A model generated the notes under the pieces. That model worked only from the letters and a program-made list of their open reading frames with translations. It searched no databases and was not told the origin of the DNA. The translations under genes were made by a program, and so were the position numbers. From positions 1-64,000 of the forward strand of contig NZ_WBXP01000010.1 in assembly GCF_016415625.1 (NCBI RefSeq): a stretch of DNA of 64,000 nt, read 5' to 3'. Shown piece after piece: positions 34,143 to 43,024 of the stretch (position 1 is the stretch's first letter; each line of letters starts with the position of its first letter). This DNA is from Shimwellia pseudoproteus. Lineage in GTDB: Bacteria > Pseudomonadota > Gammaproteobacteria > Enterobacterales > Enterobacteriaceae.

Positions 34143-36356
34143 ATGAATATCATTGCCATCATGAATGACGTGACCGCCTACTTTAAGGAGGAAGCGCTTC
34201 GCGAATTACACCTGGAGTTGGAAAAAGAAGGCTTCCGTATTGCTTATCCCCAGGGTAAAGCGGATCTGTTAAAACTGATTGAGAATAACGCTCGCCTGTG
34301 CGGTGTGATTTTTGACTGGGATACCTTCAGCCTTGAATTGTGCGCCGAAATCAGTCAGTTAAACAAACGCATGCCGGTTTACGCATTCGCCAATAATTAT
34401 TCCAGCCTTGATGTCAAACTGAGCGACCTGCAGCTTAATGTGCGGTTCTTCGAATATGCCCTGGGTACCGCGGGCGATATCGCGGTGAAAATTCGCCAGA
34501 GCACCGATCACTATATCGACACGATCCTGCCGCCGCTGACCAAAGCGCTGTTCAAATACGTCAAAGAAGAGAAATACACCTTCTGTACCCCCGGTCATAT
34601 GGGCGGTACCGCTTTTCAGAAAAGCCCGGTGGGGACGCTGTTTTATGATTTCTACGGCGAAAACACCATGCGTTCCGATATTTCTATCTCGGTAACCGAG
34701 CTGGGTTCACTGCTGGACCACAGCGGCCCCCACAAAGAAGCCGAAGAGTATATCGCCCGTACCTTTAACGCCGAACGCAGCTATATCGTCACCAACGGCA
34801 CCTCTACCGCCAACAAAATCGTCGGGATGTACTCCTCCCCTGCCGGGGCAACGATTATGATCGACCGTAACTGTCATAAATCGCTGACCCACCTGATGAT
34901 GATGAGTAACGTGATCCCGATTTATTTCCGTCCGACCCGTAACGCCTACGGTATTCTGGGCGGGATCCCGAAAAAAGAATTTACCCGTGAAAGCATCGAA
35001 GAGCGGGTAAAAAACACCCCGAATGCCACCTGGCCGGTCCATGCCGTTATTACCAACTCCACTTACGACGGCCTGCTCTATAACACCGACTACATCAAAC
35101 AAACCCTGGATGTGAAATCCATCCACTTTGACTCCGCCTGGGTGCCATACACCAACTTCAGCCCTATCTATAAAGGCCTGTGCGGGATGAGCGGTGATCG
35201 TGTGCCGGGTAAAGTCATTTATGAAACCCAGTCCACCCATAAATTGCTGGCGGCGTTCTCTCAGGCATCGATGATCCACGTTAAAGGGGATATCAACGAA
35301 GAAACCTTTAACGAAGCCTATATGATGCACACCTCCACATCACCGCATTACGGGATTGTGGCCTCCACCGAAATGTCTGCCGCCATGATGCGCGGTGTCA
35401 CCGGTAAGCGTTTGATTAATGACTCTATTGATGGGGCAGTCCGCTTCCGTAAAGAGATTCGTCATCTGAAAGCCGAATCCGAAGGCTGGTTCTTCGACGT
35501 CTGGCAGCCGGACAACATTGACGATCTGGCATGCTGGCCGCTGAACCCGCGTAACAAATGGCATGGCTTCGCCGATATGGACGAAGACCATATGTATTTG
35601 GACCCGATCAAAGTTACCCTGCTGACCCCGGGGCTGAGCCCGGATGGCGAGCTGGAGGCCAGCGGTATTCCGGCGTCTATCGTCTCGAAATATCTGGACG
35701 AGCACGGCATTATCGTTGAGAAAACCGGCCCGTATAACCTGTTGTTCCTGTTCAGTATCGGCATCGACAAGACCAAAGCACTCAGCCTGCTGCGTGCCCT
35801 GACTGACTTCAAACGGGTTTATGACCTCAACCTGAAAGTGCAGAGTGTTCTGCCGTCGCTGTATAACGAAGCGCCGGAGTTCTATAAAAATATGCGCATT
35901 CAGGAGCTGGCCCAGGGTATCCATGACCTGACCATCCACCACAATCTGCCGGACCTGATGTACCGCGCCTTTGAGGTGCTGCCGGAAATGGTGATGACCC
36001 CGCACGATGCCTTCCAGGAAGAAGTGCGTGGCAATATCGAAACCTGCGAGCTGGACGATCTGCTGGGCAAAGTGAACGCCAACATGATCCTGCCTTACCC
36101 TCCGGGTGTGCCGGTAGTTATGCCGGGTGAGAAACTGACTGAGCAGAGCCTGCCGGTGCTGAACTTCCTGCAGATGCTGTGTGAAATCGGCGAACATTAT
36201 CCGGGCTTCGAAACCGATATTCACGGTTTACACCGCAACAATGAAACCGGTAAATACGAAGTGGTGGTACTCAAGGAACACGCGGCGAGCACCGGGGATA
36301 AACCGAGCGATACCGTGAAGAAAGCCGCCGGGAAAAAACCCTCTGCCGAGGAGTAA
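34143..36356 (+). CDS. cadA: Inducible lysine decarboxylase CadA
   Basis: A 737-residue PLP-dependent fold-type I decarboxylase. It has the N-terminal wing domain (1-130), the PLP core with the cofactor lysine at Lys367 (STHKLLAAF), the same number as in E. coli CadA, and the C-terminal domain. The start at 34143 (MNIIAIMNDV) matches E. coli; GGAG lies upstream. It decarboxylates lysine to cadaverine in the cytoplasm during acid stress, paired with CadB. The C terminus carries an extra charged tail of about 20 residues, making it longer than the 715-residue E. coli protein. Confidence 0.96.
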   Translation: MNIIAIMNDVTAYFKEEALRELHLELEKEGFRIAYPQGKADLLKLIENNARLCGVIFDWDTFSLELCAEISQLNKRMPVYAFANNYSSLDVKLSDLQLNVRFFEYALGTAGDIAVKIRQSTDHYIDTILPPLTKALFKYVKEEKYTFCTPGHMGGTAFQKSPVGTLFYDFYGENTMRSDISISVTELGSLLDHSGPHKEAEEYIARTFNAERSYIVTNGTSTANKIVGMYSSPAGATIMIDRNCHKSLTHLMMMSNVIPIYFRPTRNAYGILGGIPKKEFTRESIEERVKNTPNATWPVHAVITNSTYDGLLYNTDYIKQTLDVKSIHFDSAWVPYTNFSPIYKGLCGMSGDRVPGKVIYETQSTHKLLAAFSQASMIHVKGDINEETFNEAYMMHTSTSPHYGIVASTEMSAAMMRGVTGKRLINDSIDGAVRFRKEIRHLKAESEGWFFDVWQPDNIDDLACWPLNPRNKWHGFADMDEDHMYLDPIKVTLLTPGLSPDGELEASGIPASIVSKYLDEHGIIVEKTGPYNLLFLFSIGIDKTKALSLLRALTDFKRVYDLNLKVQSVLPSLYNEAPEFYKNMRIQELAQGIHDLTIHHNLPDLMYRAFEVLPEMVMTPHDAFQEEVRGNIETCELDDLLGKVNANMILPYPPGVPVVMPGEKLTEQSLPVLNFLQMLCEIGEHYPGFETDIHGLHRNNETGKYEVVVLKEHAASTGDKPSDTVKKAAGKKPSAEE

Positions 36357-36396
36357 CTCTGGCTTACCTCACAAGGTAACAGCATAACGTAATCTT

Positions 36397-36426
36397 ATGC
36401 CGGCCATAATGGCCGGCATTTTTTTA
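36397..36426 (+). terminator. Rho-independent terminator of cadBA
   Basis: A 9-bp perfect stem (ATGCCGGCC with GGCCGGCAT) with a 5-base loop and seven or more T residues directly after it, about 40 bases past the cadA stop. Confidence 0.9.
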
Positions 36427-36482
36427 GCGTTATTGCGGGTCGCTAACCGGCCGGGAATATCCCCACCATAGCCCAACCCCAC

Positions 36483-36836
36483 TTAGCGCCCGGCGCCAAA
36501 TAACAGTTCAGTATAGTGCTGATTTATCGCCCCGCTGCGCTGGCCGTCCGCGGCGAAGTAGCGATCGTCCCGGCACAGTTGCTCGTTCACATCACAAAAC
36601 AGCCCGCCCGCGAAGGTAAAAGCGCGGTGATCAAAATCCCCCATTGTCGCCAGCTTATCTCCGCGCTGCGGGCCCAGATAGTGCCGGGTCAGCGCCGGGG
36701 AAATACCGTGCCTGTCGGCGCAGATCCATGAATCACACAACACCCCCGGGGCGGGGGAATACGGGGCCCTCACCTCCCCCGCTATCGCTGGCGCCGCCAG
36801 CAAAGATGCTATCAGTAACACTCCTGTTTTGCCCAC
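36483..36836 (-). CDS. YcgJ-like small exported protein
   Basis: A 117-residue protein beginning with a signal peptide (GKTGVLLIASLLAAPAIA). The GTG at 36836 is chosen as start because a strong AAGGAGG site lies just upstream and the signal peptide begins there; the longer open frame lacks these. The mature part has the features I recall of E. coli YcgJ: LCDSWICADRHGIS, GDFDHRAFTFA and FCDVNEQLCRDDRYF, with four cysteines probably forming disulfides in the periplasm. Its function is unknown. It lies 40 bases downstream of the YejM-like gene and may be co-transcribed. Confidence 0.75.
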   Translation of the reverse strand: MGKTGVLLIASLLAAPAIAGEVRAPYSPAPGVLCDSWICADRHGISPALTRHYLGPQRGDKLATMGDFDHRAFTFAGGLFCDVNEQLCRDDRYFAADGQRSGAINQHYTELLFGAGR

Positions 36837-36876
36837 CCTGTCCTCCTTCGTTGCCCGCTCTTCCTTTACATCCAGC

Positions 36877-38730
36877 TTAGCGGAAAAAGCGCGACATCTC
36901 TTCCATGGCCTGGCGCAGTGCGTTTTGATCGGCATCGCGGCCGAGGGGCTGTAGCGCTGGCGTCAGGTTAGTTTGCATACCGTCCGGGGTGACCACATCC
37001 AGCTCATCCGGGGAAACAATCGCATAATTGTAGTAACTGCCGACAATCAGATGGCGCGGCCCCGGGGCCGGTGAAAATAAGTCCCGGCCCACGCTGTAAT
37101 CATTTACCGGCGTGGTGACCCCCAGTGCCCGGGTCATCAGGGTGGGCACGATATCCAGATGTGACGTGCGGTAATCAATGGTGCGCGGGGCCATGCCCGG
37201 CCAGCGGATAAACAGCGGAACATGCACCTGGGCCTGGCTAAAGTTACTGCCGTGTCCCCAGTAGTTCTGGTGGTTATCGTTAAACTCTTCCCCGTGATCG
37301 GTGGTGATCACCACGATGGTGTTATCGTCCAGCCCCTGGCGTTTCAGGTTGTCCAGCACCTGGTTTATCAGGCCGTCGTCATACAACAGCACGTCCCGGT
37401 AGCGATTATGGTAGGGGGTCGGGTCGAAGGTATTGCTCAGCATAATGTGATCGACCCGGTCCCAGTATGGCCGGAACGGGGTGGGCATCGTCTCCGGGTG
37501 TAAATCGTAACCGTGTACCGCATCGTAGAACAGGAAGCCAAAAAAGGGCCGCTGGTGATCCCGGGTATCGAGGAAGTGGATAAAATCATCGGTAATCCGC
37601 TGATCCCGGGCCGCCTGGTTTTCCCCCGGGGTGGTAACCTGCAAATTAGCAATCCGCGAGAAGACCGTACGATCGAAGGGCGGGTGGTCCAGGGCGGCAG
37701 AGCCGTGGATCGAGAACTGGTAGTTATTGTCCGCCAGTTGCTGCATCAGCGCCGGCCGGCGGCCGCTGCTTTTCGCCGCCGTAAAGTAAGTGGCCGGGAT
37801 GCTGTAAAACAGGCTAAAAATCCCCGCCTGGGTGGAGTTACCGCCACTTTGGTGCTGGGTAAAGGTCAGCGCCTGACGGGCGAAGTCCATGATATGCGGG
37901 GCCGTCGCCGGGGAGGCATCATCAAACCGCCAGGCATCGATCATCACAAACAGGATATTCATCGGCTGCGCCGGGGGATGAGACACCAGCGGGGAGAGCG
38001 GATAGTGAAAATGCCCGCTCGGGACGCTATCAAGCTTTTCCGCTTCCCGGCGTTTTGCTGCTACTTGAGCTGCATCCACCAGCCCCCAGCGGATCAGGGT
38101 ATCTTTCGCCGTCAGCGGGTAATAGAGAGGGAACGTATCGGTGTAATTGGGGATAACCCGCTGGTAATTGGCATCCTCCCAGGCATGGATCCCCTGGCTG
38201 CCGCACAGCGCGGCGATTATGGCACCATAGCCCAGTACGACATAGCGCCTGCGAAACCACGTCCGGCCGGCCAGCCAGCCCATCACCAGTAATACCAGCG
38301 CCAGTACCGCGGCCACCAGGGCCGCAATCAGCCAGGTCACCCAGGAAAAGGCGATAGTATCGCCACCGTGGAAAAACAGCGTAAAGACGAAGCCGTTGAT
38401 ATGGAAGCGATACTGGTCAAACACCCGGGTGTCGACCACCAGCATCACCGCAATCCCCAGCGCCAGCAGCCCACAGACGCTGCGGCTTAGCCAGCGGGGT
38501 AGCGCCAGTGTTAACTCGCTAACAATCAACCCCAGAATCGCAAACAGCCCAAACCAGCCGATCTGGGTTAATACCAGATAGCCAGCCGCCAGATGGTTAC
38601 CCGGGGGAATAGTCAGCCACGGCCAGTACCCCAGCCCCAGCACCATAAACACGCCGCCAGCCAGCAGCCAATAACGTAACGCCCAGCGCTGGTTCGCGCC
38701 TATCCGGGTCAGAAAAGGGGGATTCCACAT
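36877..38730 (-). CDS. YejM/PbgA-like inner-membrane sulfatase-family protein
   Basis: A 617-residue protein with five N-terminal membrane spans (DUF3413-like, about 10-170) and a periplasmic alkaline-phosphatase/sulfatase-fold domain (about 250-600). YejM controls LPS synthesis in E. coli by regulating LapB/FtsH. This copy is not near yejK/yejL, so it may be a paralogue. It retains TDHGEEFNDN, the canonical metal-site segment that E. coli YejM has lost in part, as well as MIDAWRFDD and SGGNSTQAGIFSLFYS. The start at 38730 (MWNPPF) places the first span as in YejM, though its ribosome site is weak. Confidence 0.8.
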   Translation of the reverse strand: MWNPPFLTRIGANQRWALRYWLLAGGVFMVLGLGYWPWLTIPPGNHLAAGYLVLTQIGWFGLFAILGLIVSELTLALPRWLSRSVCGLLALGIAVMLVVDTRVFDQYRFHINGFVFTLFFHGGDTIAFSWVTWLIAALVAAVLALVLLVMGWLAGRTWFRRRYVVLGYGAIIAALCGSQGIHAWEDANYQRVIPNYTDTFPLYYPLTAKDTLIRWGLVDAAQVAAKRREAEKLDSVPSGHFHYPLSPLVSHPPAQPMNILFVMIDAWRFDDASPATAPHIMDFARQALTFTQHQSGGNSTQAGIFSLFYSIPATYFTAAKSSGRRPALMQQLADNNYQFSIHGSAALDHPPFDRTVFSRIANLQVTTPGENQAARDQRITDDFIHFLDTRDHQRPFFGFLFYDAVHGYDLHPETMPTPFRPYWDRVDHIMLSNTFDPTPYHNRYRDVLLYDDGLINQVLDNLKRQGLDDNTIVVITTDHGEEFNDNHQNYWGHGSNFSQAQVHVPLFIRWPGMAPRTIDYRTSHLDIVPTLMTRALGVTTPVNDYSVGRDLFSPAPGPRHLIVGSYYNYAIVSPDELDVVTPDGMQTNLTPALQPLGRDADQNALRQAMEEMSRFFR

Positions 38731-39053
38731 AATGATGTTTTTACACTGCAGGAAAACAGCACGGCACCGTCGAACAACGGGCAAAGTAAACGCCGCACAG
38801 GGCGCGATAATAAAGGTACCGCCGCTGCGGTTAACAATTACAGAACACGATAATTGTTAACCCGGGTATTTTCCAGACAATAATGTCTGCAAATGTATCA
38901 AGCTATGAATTATAAACCACTTGATAGCCATAATTCAGGCTAATTTAAGCCGTTAGCAGTCGCGCGGCCCGGGGTCCCGTGGCTGATGGGCGTAAGCCAT
39001 AAAAAAGACCCGACCAGAAGGCGGGCCTTTTTACCGCTACTGCCACCCCCGTT
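38731..39053. terminator. Intergenic region with a terminator for the amino-acid permease
   Basis: A 323-base gap. At about 39001-39032 an A-tract, a GC-rich stem (CCCG with CGGG plus flanks) and a T-tract form a bidirectional terminator-like structure for the minus-strand permease gene. The rest is presumably the promoter of the YejM-like gene; nothing else is recognised. Confidence 0.6.
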
Positions 39054-40313
39054 TTAGAGAATAGCGTACAGCAGCGCAGATACCGTTGCGATACCGCTGA
39101 TCATCACCACCAGCGCGGTAAAGCCACGCAGGGATTTCAGGGCGTCGCGGGTGAAAATCAGCCAAGTGGGGATAACGAACAGGAAGATAGCAATCAGCGG
39201 ACCACACAGGGTCTCAATCATGTTGATAACGTCCGGGTTCAGGTAGGTGACGACAGGGGTCACCATAAACATCAGCACCGACACCACCAGCTTCAGCGGC
39301 TTGACTCGGCTGGCGCTTCTTACCCCGAACATATCAGCAGCCAGCACACTGAAGGTTTCAGCCACTGGCATAGAAACCCCGAGGAAGGATTTAACCATCC
39401 CGACAATGGCAATAAACGGCGCGAGGTAAAGCAGGAACCCCATATGACCGCTGCCGCCAATCACCGACAGTACGTTCAGGTTTTGTGCTTTGGCCATCAG
39501 GAAGGTTTCCCGGGGGGTGCTCAGGATGCAGCTCAGCACAAAAAAGATAATGCTGAAAAAAATCAGCCCATAAGCCCGGCGGATCACCCGTACCGATTGC
39601 GGCTCGCCACCGGCGCCCGGCTCACGATACCAGGAAGACAGCGCCGGGATCAGCGGTGCCGAACATAATGAAAAGGCGATCAGCGGCAGTGTCAGCCAAA
39701 TCCCTTTCAGTGACTCCCCAAGCGATGACCCGTGGGTTTGCTGCCAGGCCTGCGTCAGGTTGTTGATGTCCCAGGCAGGGATTTGCGAGGCGGCAATCAA
39801 AATTATTGCCACGGCAAACGGCAGCGCCAGCGCACTCATGGTGCCCACTACTTTGTCACGGCCCTTGCTGAGCACCAGATGGAGCAAGAACAACACCACC
39901 AGTGTCAGTGTGGCGCGGTTGATCCCGGTGATATGCAGGCGATCGGATAAAAAATGGCTGAGCGCATTGACCAGCGAAACCGCATAGATAAGCGTAACCG
40001 GATAGTGGGCCACGCAGAAAAACAGTTTCATCGCCTGGCGCCCTTTGGGGCCAAAAAACGAGCCAAACAGCGGCAATGAGTGATCCTGGGTCTGGGCATC
40101 GCGCATAAAGACCCGGCAGATCAGCACATGGGGCACCAGAGATAGCGGGAAACCAAGAATAAGTAGCAGAATAAATACTAGCGGACCGCGCGTGCCGATT
40201 TCTACCGGCAGGAAAAGGGTCCCTGCCCCCACGGTTGCACCATATACGCCCATCATCCAGATGGTGTCTTTGGTCGTCCATTGCGGACGTTGTATCTCAT
40301 TTATCTTGGTCAT
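39054..40313 (-). CDS. HAAAP/STP family amino-acid:H+ permease (SdaC/YhjV-like)
   Basis: A 419-residue, eleven-span transporter of the hydroxy/aromatic amino acid permease family. The first span contains YGATVGAGTLFLPVEIG, the family signature also found in SdaC, TdcC, YhaO and YhjV. It would import a hydrophilic amino acid such as serine, threonine or cysteine with protons. No catabolic partner gene (deaminase) is adjacent, so the substrate cannot be deduced. It stands alone on the minus strand between a terminator and a gene-poor stretch. Confidence 0.85.
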   Translation of the reverse strand: MTKINEIQRPQWTTKDTIWMMGVYGATVGAGTLFLPVEIGTRGPLVFILLLILGFPLSLVPHVLICRVFMRDAQTQDHSLPLFGSFFGPKGRQAMKLFFCVAHYPVTLIYAVSLVNALSHFLSDRLHITGINRATLTLVVLFLLHLVLSKGRDKVVGTMSALALPFAVAIILIAASQIPAWDINNLTQAWQQTHGSSLGESLKGIWLTLPLIAFSLCSAPLIPALSSWYREPGAGGEPQSVRVIRRAYGLIFFSIIFFVLSCILSTPRETFLMAKAQNLNVLSVIGGSGHMGFLLYLAPFIAIVGMVKSFLGVSMPVAETFSVLAADMFGVRSASRVKPLKLVVSVLMFMVTPVVTYLNPDVINMIETLCGPLIAIFLFVIPTWLIFTRDALKSLRGFTALVVMISGIATVSALLYAIL

Positions 40314-40741
40314 ATTGCTCTTTAACTGGCTCGAAAACGACGAACGGAAAGATGGAAATATCAGAGTTATTCACGCGAAGGGTAAAAAGGAATGGGAGTG
40401 AACGGCTGTTATTATTGAATAAAAATTCATCTTTTGGCGATCTTACTAATAACTACCAGGCCTGGCAAGGCATGGCCACCCTTTTTCAGGAAAAGGGGTT
40501 ATTATGGCGGCTAATTTTACATCCCCGCCCCGCTACGCCACAGCTGAGTAAAATAAATGTAACGTGATATCAACCTAATAACCCAGGCCGCCGGCAATAT
40601 AATAACCCGTGGCGCCGGCCCGAATATCGTTACGCATCATCACCGCCCGGCAGCGTAAACACACCGGGAGCAACATGCCGCGCAACACCGCTGCTGTTTA
40701 GCCAGGATAATCCAACGGTGCCGACACAATAATCCGCATCA
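40314..40741. other. Gene-poor region upstream of the permease gene
   Basis: A 428-base stretch. It should contain the permease promoter near its left end. Short open frames exist on both strands, but none has a convincing ribosome site or composition. No repeats or RNA genes are recognised. Confidence 0.5.
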
Positions 40742-41107
40742 TTAGCGCCACTCGAAGGAGACGCTTTCCCGGTCAAACACCACCAGGGCTTCCACCCACT
40801 CTTTGCCTTCAAGGAGCGCTTCAATGCATCTTGCCGGGTAGGCGTCATCCGCCGGATTGAAGTCCTCATAATCGGAATGGGGTGTCAGTTTTACATCGTG
40901 ATAGGCACATAAAACAGTGCTGCCCGGTTCGGTCATATCGGGAAATTTAGCGCACAGTAAGCGGGCCTGGAAAAATTTGTCCGGTAATCCTTCCGCCATG
41001 CTTTCCGCTGCCCACTGAATAAGCTTGTCATGGCAGTATTCGTGTGGCAAAGCACCAATTCCACGTGTATTAATCGTATTTTCTACTCTATTCAATGTGT
41101 TCAGCAT
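40742..41107 (-). CDS. Hypothetical cytoplasmic protein next to argU
   Basis: A 121-residue acidic protein without signal peptide or membrane segment. The ATG at 41107 has AAGGA about eight bases upstream; two earlier in-frame ATGs are less well placed. The sequence contains HEYCHDKLIQWAAESM and ends VFDRESVSFEWR, resembling a small globular protein with a possible metal-binding EYCH segment. I do not recognise a family. It lies about 320 bases from the 3' end of the arginine tRNA gene, a place where accessory genes are often found. The 322 bases between it and the tRNA hold no visible gene. Confidence 0.55.
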   Translation of the reverse strand: MLNTLNRVENTINTRGIGALPHEYCHDKLIQWAAESMAEGLPDKFFQARLLCAKFPDMTEPGSTVLCAYHDVKLTPHSDYEDFNPADDAYPARCIEALLEGKEWVEALVVFDRESVSFEWR

Positions 41108-41429
41108 ATTAATCATCCTTTTGCATACTTTTATATACAACGTGCGACAGGAAGATAAATCTATTCCACACTTCTTAAGGAGATCTTAACGAGATCTGTG
41201 ATCCGTATTGGTACCTTAAAGTATTAGCGTAATATGTGATGTAATACCATGAATACTGACAATAGCTGACAATTTTGTCGGTGTGATGGCAGTAATGTTT
41301 AAGTTAAATACCGGTGAAATTATACGGTTTATAAGGCGTAACTACACACATGCGGCGTGGCTATATTTCACGGAAATTCCACAGAAAAAATGGCATGTTA
41401 ACGCAAGCGGTGAGGGGGGAGATTGTCGA

Positions 41430-41506
<77 letters not shown>

Positions 41507-41711
41507 GTTGCAAAACAGAAAACACTGCATAATGTATGTTACACAGAGCGGATTGCGATTATACGGAGCGGGACACTGCAGTCAATGGCTTTTCAACCGG
41601 ATGCGGAACAATTGTACTTAACCTGACAAACGTGACTGACAGCGCAGCCGGCTTCTGACACAATAGTCACATCCCCTTTTCTTCTCTATGACAGATGGAA
41701 TCCTCTCTCTG

Positions 41712-42578
41712 ATGGCAGCAAAGATTATTGACGGTAAAACGATTGCGCAGCAGGTCCGCTCTGAGGTTGCTGAGAAAGTACGGGCGCGGGTAGCGGCCGG
41801 AAAACGGGCCCCTGGACTGGCCGTTGTCCTGGTGGGAGAAAACCCCGCCTCCCAGATTTATGTCGGCAGCAAACGTAAAGCCTGCGAAGAAGTGGGTTTC
41901 GTCTCCCGCTCTTATGACCTCCCGGATACCACCAGCGAAGCTGAGCTGCTGGGCCTGATAGACACCCTGAATGCGGATAACACCATTGACGGTATTTTAG
42001 TGCAGCTGCCGCTGCCGGCCGGTATCGACAATGTCAAAGTACTGGAGCGGATTGACCCGGATAAAGACGTCGACGGTTTCCACCCGTATAACGTGGGCCG
42101 CCTGTGCCAGCGCGCACCGCGCCTGCGCCCCTGCACACCGCGGGGTATTGTTACCCTGCTGGAGCGTTATAACATCGACACCTATGGCCTGAATGCCGTG
42201 GTGATTGGCGCCTCGAATATCGTCGGCCGCCCGATGAGCATGGAGCTACTGCTGGCGGGCTGCACCACCACCGTCACCCACCGCTTCACCAAAAATCTGC
42301 GCCACCATGTAGAACACGCCGATCTGCTGATCGTGGCGGTTGGCAAACCGGGCTTTATTCCCGGTGAATGGATCAAAGAAGGCGCGATTGTTATTGATGT
42401 CGGGATCAATCGCCTGGAGAATGGCAAGGTAGTCGGGGACGTGGTATTTGACGATGCCGCCGCGCGTGCCTCCTACATCACACCGGTGCCTGGTGGTGTT
42501 GGCCCAATGACGGTCGCCACCCTGATCCAGAACACCTTGCAAGCTTGCGAAGAATATCATGACATTGAGGAGGCCTGA
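41712..42578 (+). CDS. folD: Methylenetetrahydrofolate dehydrogenase/cyclohydrolase
   Basis: A 288-residue bifunctional enzyme almost identical to E. coli FolD. It interconverts 5,10-methylene-THF and 10-formyl-THF using NADP in the cytoplasm. The catalytic segment with Lys in [11 protein letters not shown], the [10 protein letters not shown] motif and the NADP-binding [10 protein letters not shown] are all present. The start at 41712 (MAAKII) matches E. coli; an upstream in-frame ATG is not supported. ybcJ begins one base after its stop codon. Confidence 0.97.
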   Translation: MAAKIIDGKTIAQQVRSEVAEKVRARVAAGKRAPGLAVVLVGENPASQIYVGSKRKACEEVGFVSRSYDLPDTTSEAELLGLIDTLNADNTIDGILVQLPLPAGIDNVKVLERIDPDKDVDGFHPYNVGRLCQRAPRLRPCTPRGIVTLLERYNIDTYGLNAVVIGASNIVGRPMSMELLLAGCTTTVTHRFTKNLRHHVEHADLLIVAVGKPGFIPGEWIKEGAIVIDVGINRLENGKVVGDVVFDDAAARASYITPVPGGVGPMTVATLIQNTLQACEEYHDIEEA

Positions 42579-42579
42579 G

Positions 42580-42792
42580 ATGGCAACATTTTCTCTGGGT
42601 AAACATCCGCACGTAGAACTGTGCGATCTGCTGAAACTGGAAGGCTGGAGCGAAAGCGGAGCCCAGGCAAAAATCGCCATCGGCGAAGGCGAAGTCCAGG
42701 TGGACGGCGTAACGGAAACCCGCAAACGCTGCAAAATTGTGGCGGGCCAAACCGTCACATTTGCTGGCCAGAGCGTTACCGTTACGGCCTGA
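42580..42792 (+). CDS. ybcJ: YbcJ, S4-like RNA-binding protein
   Basis: A 70-residue protein with the alpha-L fold of S4 domains, matching E. coli YbcJ (MATFSLGKHPHVELCDLLKLEGW at the start, KRCKIVAGQTV near the end). It probably binds structured RNA. GAGG in the end of folD acts as its ribosome site, so it is translated with folD. Its cellular RNA target is unknown. A short hairpin with the tetranucleotide-like loop follows it (CCCGCAGGTGCCTGCGGG region). Confidence 0.95.
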   Translation: MATFSLGKHPHVELCDLLKLEGWSESGAQAKIAIGEGEVQVDGVTETRKRCKIVAGQTVTFAGQSVTVTA

Positions 42793-42944
42793 TCCCCTCA
42801 CCCGCAGGTGCCTGCCTGCGGGTCTGATTCGCCAAATCCCCTGCTGTTGCAATGGTTAATTTTCGATCAACCTCTAAGAATCACCCTTTCCTCTGACCAA
42901 ATGTAAAAATAACGTTGATCCTGGTAACGGCTTATTCCAGGATA

Positions 42945-42971
42945 AGTAGAACGTTCTACTAGAACGTTCTA
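42945..42971. promoter_or_regulatory. Two overlapping palindromic operators upstream of the PTS gene
   Basis: A perfect 16-bp palindrome (42945-42960, AGTAGAACGTTCTACT) is followed by a second, 12-bp palindrome (42960-42971) with the same AGAACGTTCT core, centres 13 bases apart. The central AACGTT resembles LacI/GalR-family operators, including the MalI site. The MalI-like repressor encoded after the PTS gene is the obvious candidate to bind here. Confidence 0.75.
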
Positions 42972-43024
42972 CTTACAAGAATGCGCCCAGTAAGCGCAAC
43001 GTTCATGGCCCTATTCGGGAAGGC

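Noticed and set aside
35340-36224. A 294-codon open frame antisense to cadA
   Set aside because: cadA is highly conserved with its PLP lysine. The antisense frame is explained by codon bias and shows no family features.
40352-40567. Possible 71-codon plus-strand gene upstream of the permease
   Set aside because: The purine-rich site is directly against the ATG and the sequence shows no family features; it is probably chance.
40630-40869. A 79-codon minus-strand frame
   Set aside because: It overlaps the better-supported 121-residue gene in another frame and has no ribosome site.
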